From contig NZ_JANZKY010000012.1 in NCBI RefSeq assembly GCF_025770765.1, positions 62,001-126,000 on the forward strand: a DNA stretch of 64,000 bases, written 5' to 3'. The translations under genes and the position numbers were made by a program. The DNA is from Propionivibrio soli. GTDB lineage: Bacteria; Pseudomonadota; Gammaproteobacteria; Burkholderiales; Rhodocyclaceae. Below, one piece after another: positions 60,233 through 64,000 of the stretch. Numbering within the stretch: position 1 is the first letter of the stretch; every line of letters starts with the position of its first letter. A model generated the notes under the pieces. The model did not search any database. It saw only the letters and a list, made by a program, of their open reading frames with translations, and was not told the DNA's origin.

Positions 60233-61315
60233 ATGAAAATGGCAAGTGAAGAGGTGCGGGCCGATGCAGATCGGTTACGGGTAAGCGTGAAACGGCTCCT
60301 ATCCGTGGACGAAGCTGGGGGACGGCGATGGGACGCGTTCGTCAATACGTGCCCTCGGGCAACTTTTTTTCACCGGGCGGCGTGGCAGAGAATCATTGAA
60401 GAGATTTTCAAGCACCCCACCTATTTTTTATACGCCGAACGCGGCGACATCATTGAAGGCGTTCTCCCTCTTGCACACGTCAAGAGCCTGATGTTCGGAA
60501 ACGCGCTGGTCTCCCTTCCTTTCGCTGTCTATGGCGGTATCGCCGCCAATAGCGAGGAGGCCGCTCAAATGCTTGAAAACGAGGCGCAGGCGTTGGCGAT
60601 TGAGTTGGGTGTCGAACACCTGGAATTCCGCAACTGCGAGCAACATCATGCGGACTGGCCCCGCCAGGATTTGTATGTGACATTCCGCAAGACGCTGGAA
60701 CCCGATGTCGAAGCCAACATGCTTACCATCCCGCGCAAGCAGCGCGCCATGGTGCGCAAGGGAATCAAGAACGGGTTGCGCAGCGAGATCGACAATACGG
60801 CGGACCGATTCTTTTCCCTGTACGCAGACAACGTTCATCGGCACGGCACGCCGGCGTTGCCGAAGCGATACTTCGACTCGCTCCAGCGCGTTTTTGGTGA
60901 CGACTGCGAGATTCTGACCGTCGTCGGTCCGGAGGGTCGCCCACTAAGCAGTGTCCTTAGCTTCTACTTCCGGGACGAGGTCCTGCCGTACTACGCCGGT
61001 GATGACCTGTCCGCGCGAGAATTGGCAGGCAATGACTTCAAGTACTGGGAGCTTATGCGTCGGGCTTGCGAACGCGGAATTCGCGTGTTCGATTACGGGC
61101 GAAGCAAGCAGGGGACCGGCTCCTATGCCTTCAAGAAGAACTGGGGTTTCGAACCGCAGCCGTTGTATTACGAATACTGTCTCTACAAGCGGGAAGGGAT
61201 TCCCCAGAATAACCCGAACAATGCGAAATACCGCCTGCTTATCGAAGCGTGGCGTCGCATGCCCATCGGCCTTGCCAACTGGCTCGGTCCATTCATCGTT
61301 CGTAATCTAGGGTGA
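60233..61315 (+). CDS. FemAB-family XrtA/PEP-CTERM-associated protein
   Basis: A 360-residue GNAT-like protein of the FemAB family. CPRATFFHRAAWQRIIEEIF and KQRAMVRKGIKNGLRSEIDN are family stretches; the C-terminal FKYWELMRRACERGIRVFDYGRSKQGTGSYAFKKNWGF (abridged) is the second half. Related proteins transfer amino acids from tRNA to peptidoglycan precursors; the XrtA members may modify the EPS or surface protein. ATG at 60233 follows CGGAGGCGCGCA. Four bases separate it from the next gene. Confidence 0.9.
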   Translation: MKMASEEVRADADRLRVSVKRLLSVDEAGGRRWDAFVNTCPRATFFHRAAWQRIIEEIFKHPTYFLYAERGDIIEGVLPLAHVKSLMFGNALVSLPFAVYGGIAANSEEAAQMLENEAQALAIELGVEHLEFRNCEQHHADWPRQDLYVTFRKTLEPDVEANMLTIPRKQRAMVRKGIKNGLRSEIDNTADRFFSLYADNVHRHGTPALPKRYFDSLQRVFGDDCEILTVVGPEGRPLSSVLSFYFRDEVLPYYAGDDLSARELAGNDFKYWELMRRACERGIRVFDYGRSKQGTGSYAFKKNWGFEPQPLYYEYCLYKREGIPQNNPNNAKYRLLIEAWRRMPIGLANWLGPFIVRNLG

Positions 61316-61319
61316 GCGC

Positions 61320-62546
61320 GTGGCAAAGATTCTGTATCTCGTCCATCGTTTGCCTTATCCCCCGAACAAGGGCGACAAGGTACGCTCATTCCATTTGCTC
61401 AAGCACCTCGCGAAGGATCACCGCATCTACCTCGGGACGTTCATAGACGATCCGGAGGACGAGGCCTATCTGGATACGGTGCGCGGCTATTGCGCGGATG
61501 CGTACGTGGCCAAACTCAACCCTCTGTTGGCAAAAGCGAAAAGCCTTGTGGGCCTGCTGAGCGGCGAGCCGCTTACCTTGCCGTACTACCGGGACCCCGG
61601 TTTGGCCGGGTGGGTACGGCGTACGGTCGAGACGCTGACCGTGGATGCGGCGGTGGTTTTTTGTTCCGCCATGGCACCCTATATACCCGATATGTCCCGG
61701 CTGCGGACCCTTGTCGATTTCGTCGATGTCGATTCGGCAAAATGGACGCAGTACGCGCCAAACCATCGCTGGCCAATGTCCTGGCTCTATCGTCGCGAGG
61801 GTGAGCGTCTATTGGAGTTCGAGCGTTCGGTGGCGCGGCGCGCAGCACGTTCGTTTTTTGTTACCGAAAACGAGACGGCTCTGTTCGTGAGCCGCGCCCC
61901 TGAATGTGTGGACAAGGTCGAGGCCATCTGCAATGGCGTCGACGCCGATTTTTTTTCCCCCGAGCACGACTTGGAATCGCCCTATGCGCCGGGAGAAATT
62001 CCGCTCGTGTTTACCGGTGCCATGGATTACTGGCCGAACATTGATGGTGTCAGCTGGTTTGCACGCGAGGTGTTGCCCACGCTCCTCAAACGCAGTCCGC
62101 AATTGCGGTTCTACATCGTCGGGCGCAGCCCGGCACCGGCGGTAACGGCGCTCGCCGACGAGCACGTCGTGGTTACCGGTACCGTACCCGACATTCGACC
62201 GTACCTGCGTTACGCCCGGGTGGTTGTGGCGCCATTGCGCGTCGCACGGGGCATACAGAACAAAATTCTCGAAGCCATGGCGATGGCGGTACCGGTTGTT
62301 GCGGCCGCAGAATGCGCCGGAGCTGTCGACGCGGTCCCGGGCAAAGACCTTCTGACGGCGGGCGCGCCCGAGGAATTCGTCTGTCATGTTGAAAGGCTGC
62401 TGGACGATGCGGCGGAAGCCGAGGTGATGGGGCGAGCCGCACGGCGCCGGGTGCTCGAACGTTACAGTTGGGACGCGCATCTGGCGCGTATCGATGATCT
62501 GCTGCTTCAGGAGGGATCTGCGAACCCAGCAGGAGCCGCGGCATGA
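61320..62546 (+). CDS. XrtA-system glycosyltransferase (TIGR03087-like, GT4)
   Basis: A 408-residue GT-B glycosyltransferase. ILYLVHRLPYPPNKGDKVRSFHLLKHL is the family's N-terminus (abridged). In the C-terminal half, VFTGAMDYWPNIDGVSWF, VVVAPLRVARGIQNKILEAMAMAVPVV is the GT4 donor-binding E-x7-E region. Start GTG at 61320. Overlaps the next gene by four bases. Donor and acceptor unknown. Confidence 0.92.
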   Translation: MAKILYLVHRLPYPPNKGDKVRSFHLLKHLAKDHRIYLGTFIDDPEDEAYLDTVRGYCADAYVAKLNPLLAKAKSLVGLLSGEPLTLPYYRDPGLAGWVRRTVETLTVDAAVVFCSAMAPYIPDMSRLRTLVDFVDVDSAKWTQYAPNHRWPMSWLYRREGERLLEFERSVARRAARSFFVTENETALFVSRAPECVDKVEAICNGVDADFFSPEHDLESPYAPGEIPLVFTGAMDYWPNIDGVSWFAREVLPTLLKRSPQLRFYIVGRSPAPAVTALADEHVVVTGTVPDIRPYLRYARVVVAPLRVARGIQNKILEAMAMAVPVVAAAECAGAVDAVPGKDLLTAGAPEEFVCHVERLLDDAAEAEVMGRAARRRVLERYSWDAHLARIDDLLLQEGSANPAGAAA

Positions 62547-63766
62547 ATGCCCGGGAAACATTGGGTGAAGAGCGGATCAGCGATAGCCGGCCGCTCGTGG
62601 TGCATGTGATGTACCGGTTTGATGTCGGTGGGCTCGAAAACGGCATTGTGAACCTCATCAACCATATGCCGCGCGACGCGTATCGGCATGCCATCGTGTC
62701 GTTGACCGACGTGACGGATTTCCGGCAGCGTATTCGTCGCGACGACGTCCAATTTGTAGCGCTCGAGAAGCCACCCGGTCATGCCTTATGGATCTATCCC
62801 AAGATCTACCGCGTCTTCCGCCAATTGCGACCGGCCATCGTTCATACCCGCAATCTCGGGGCGCTCGAGGTCGTTGTCCCGGCCTGGGCCGCGGGAGCGG
62901 CGATTCGTATTCATGGAGAACACGGACGGGATGTCTCCGATATGGACGGGACGAATCGGAAGTACCAGTGGATTCGCCGGCTTTACCGTCCGTTCGTGAC
63001 TTATTACATAGCGCTATCGCGCAACCTGGCCCACTATCTGACCCATACGATCGGAATACGGCAGGACTGCGTTGAGCATATCTACAACGGTGTGGATACG
63101 GTGCGTTTCCAACCGTCAGATACGAGACAGCCGATTGCTGGTTGCCCTTTCAATGATCAGAACCATTGGCTAGTCGGCACCGTCGGCAGGATGCAGCCGA
63201 TCAAGGATCAGCCGACGCTGGTGCGGGCGTTTATCCGGGCGTTGGAGATCGCGCCGGAATTGAAGGCTTCGCTGCGTCTCGTTTTGGTCGGGGACGGTCC
63301 GCTGAAAGCTCAGTGCGAGACTTTGCTGACGGAGGCGGGTTGTCGAGAGATAGCGTGGCTTCCGGGTGAGCGCGGCGATGTTCCCGATGTGCTGCGCGGA
63401 CTCGATTGCTTTGTACTGCCGTCGTTGTCGGAAGGCATCTCGAACGCGATTCTCGAAGCCATGGCCAGCGGTCTGCCGGTCATTGCGACCGATGTCGGCG
63501 GTAACGGAGAACTCGTCGTCGCAGGCGAAACCGGCGAGTTGGTTCCGGTGAGCGACGTAGATGCCATGGCCCAAACCATCGTCGCCTATGCGCGCGATCG
63601 CGGGCGAGCGAAGCGGGCCGGACGCGCAGGGCGCGAACTCGCAGAGCGTCGCTTCAGTCTGACGGCGATGGTGCAGAGCTACCAGTCGTTGTACGACCGT
63701 CTGCTGGGCTCGCACCGTACGGAGCCCGGCTTTGCCGGCGAAAGAGCGCCCACAGCGCGGAGTTGA
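62543..63766 (+). CDS. XrtA-system glycosyltransferase (TIGR03088-like, GT4)
   Basis: A 407-residue GT-B enzyme. VMYRFDVGGLENGIVNLINHMP is the acceptor-side glycine-rich start, GTVGRMQPIKDQPTLVRAF begins the donor domain, and PSLSEGISNAILEAMASGLPVIATDVGGN is the GT4 E-x7-E motif (abridged). ATG at 62543 overlaps the preceding stop. The amidotransferase follows after 23 bases. Confidence 0.92.
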   Translation: MNARETLGEERISDSRPLVVHVMYRFDVGGLENGIVNLINHMPRDAYRHAIVSLTDVTDFRQRIRRDDVQFVALEKPPGHALWIYPKIYRVFRQLRPAIVHTRNLGALEVVVPAWAAGAAIRIHGEHGRDVSDMDGTNRKYQWIRRLYRPFVTYYIALSRNLAHYLTHTIGIRQDCVEHIYNGVDTVRFQPSDTRQPIAGCPFNDQNHWLVGTVGRMQPIKDQPTLVRAFIRALEIAPELKASLRLVLVGDGPLKAQCETLLTEAGCREIAWLPGERGDVPDVLRGLDCFVLPSLSEGISNAILEAMASGLPVIATDVGGNGELVVAGETGELVPVSDVDAMAQTIVAYARDRGRAKRAGRAGRELAERRFSLTAMVQSYQSLYDRLLGSHRTEPGFAGERAPTARS

Positions 63767-63789
63767 ATGAAGAAAAGTGAGTTACCGAT

Positions 63790-64000
63790 ATGTGCGGAAT
63801 AACGGGCATCTTCGATATCCGCGGTAGGCGTGACATCGAGCGCGCGGTGCTCACGCGCATGAATGAGTCGCAACACCATCGCGGTCCGGTAGAGGGCGGC
63901 CTGCATATCGAGCCTGGCGTGGGTCTTGGCCATCGCCGCTTGTCCATCATCGACCTGTCGACGGGGCAGCAGCCCTTGTACAACGAAGATGGGACCGTCT
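63790..64000 (+). CDS. Asparagine synthase-like XrtA amidotransferase (5' part only)
   Basis: Seventy codons are visible before the right edge. MCGITGIFDIRGRRDIERA has the class II glutaminase nucleophile Cys2; HHRGPVEGGLHIEPGVGLGHRRLSIIDL (abridged) is the following Ntn motif. In XrtA loci this gene is the asnB-like amidotransferase (TIGR03108). The rest, including the synthetase domain, lies beyond the window. Confidence 0.93.
   Translation, partial: MCGITGIFDIRGRRDIERAVLTRMNESQHHRGPVEGGLHIEPGVGLGHRRLSIIDLSTGQQPLYNEDGTV

Overview
The window looks like a contiguous stretch of a betaproteobacterial chromosome (Rhodocyclales/Nitrosomonadales-like). The basis is gene content and order: a smc-zipA-ligA block, rpsB-tsf-pyrH-frr-uppS-cdsA-dxr-rseP-bamA-skp-lpxD-fabZ-lpxA-lpxB-rnhB, smpB next to ratA/ratB, and an XrtA/PEP-CTERM exopolysaccharide locus. 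It is GC-rich and densely coding, with many 1-11 base overlaps between consecutive genes. I see no tRNA, rRNA, IS element, prophage or CRISPR array.

Layout. 1-2.95 kb: lysine/diaminopimelate genes dapC-dapD on the minus strand (dapD runs off the left edge), divergent from an EamA transporter. 3-5.2 kb: yvcK, convergent with a queF-SEC-C gene pair. 5.3-15 kb: smc, zipA-like, ligA, galU, hpt, methylthioinosine phosphorylase, def. 15-17.3 kb: a small lipoprotein, an alpha/beta hydrolase and a lipoprotein metallopeptidase. 17.3-20.7 kb: map-glnD on the minus strand. 21-36 kb: the long translation / isoprenoid / outer-membrane biogenesis run from rpsB to a TrmH-family methyltransferase. 36-37.9 kb: smpB, ratA, ratB, a DUF4124 protein. 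37.9-42.3 kb: guaB, guaA, thpR, a low-molecular-weight phosphatase.

42.3-51.8 kb is the accessory and least conventional part. A LolA-like periplasmic protein, an ABC ATPase and a DUF1302-type outer-membrane barrel lie on the left, and a tandem pair of paralogous FtsX-type permeases lies on the right. Between them sits a block with a PEP-CTERM surface protein, which has its own sigma-54-type promoter and a strong terminator, followed by a SAM methyltransferase, an Acg/Rv3131-type nitroreductase-like protein and a ThiF/E1-like adenylyltransferase. The last three resemble a small modification pathway that I cannot assign.

52.3-64 kb is an XrtA-type exopolysaccharide operon: export lipoprotein, chain-length determinant, tyrosine autokinase, outer-membrane protein, ATPase, UDP-GlcNAc 2-epimerase, polysaccharide deacetylase, FemAB-like protein, two glycosyltransferases, and the start of an asparagine-synthase-like amidotransferase. 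A -24/-12 (sigma-54) promoter candidate precedes it. The exosortase gene is not in the window. The PEP-CTERM gene and the EPS operon both have sigma-54-type promoters, which suggests joint control, plausibly by the PrsK/PrsR system known to accompany XrtA loci; those regulators are also outside the window.
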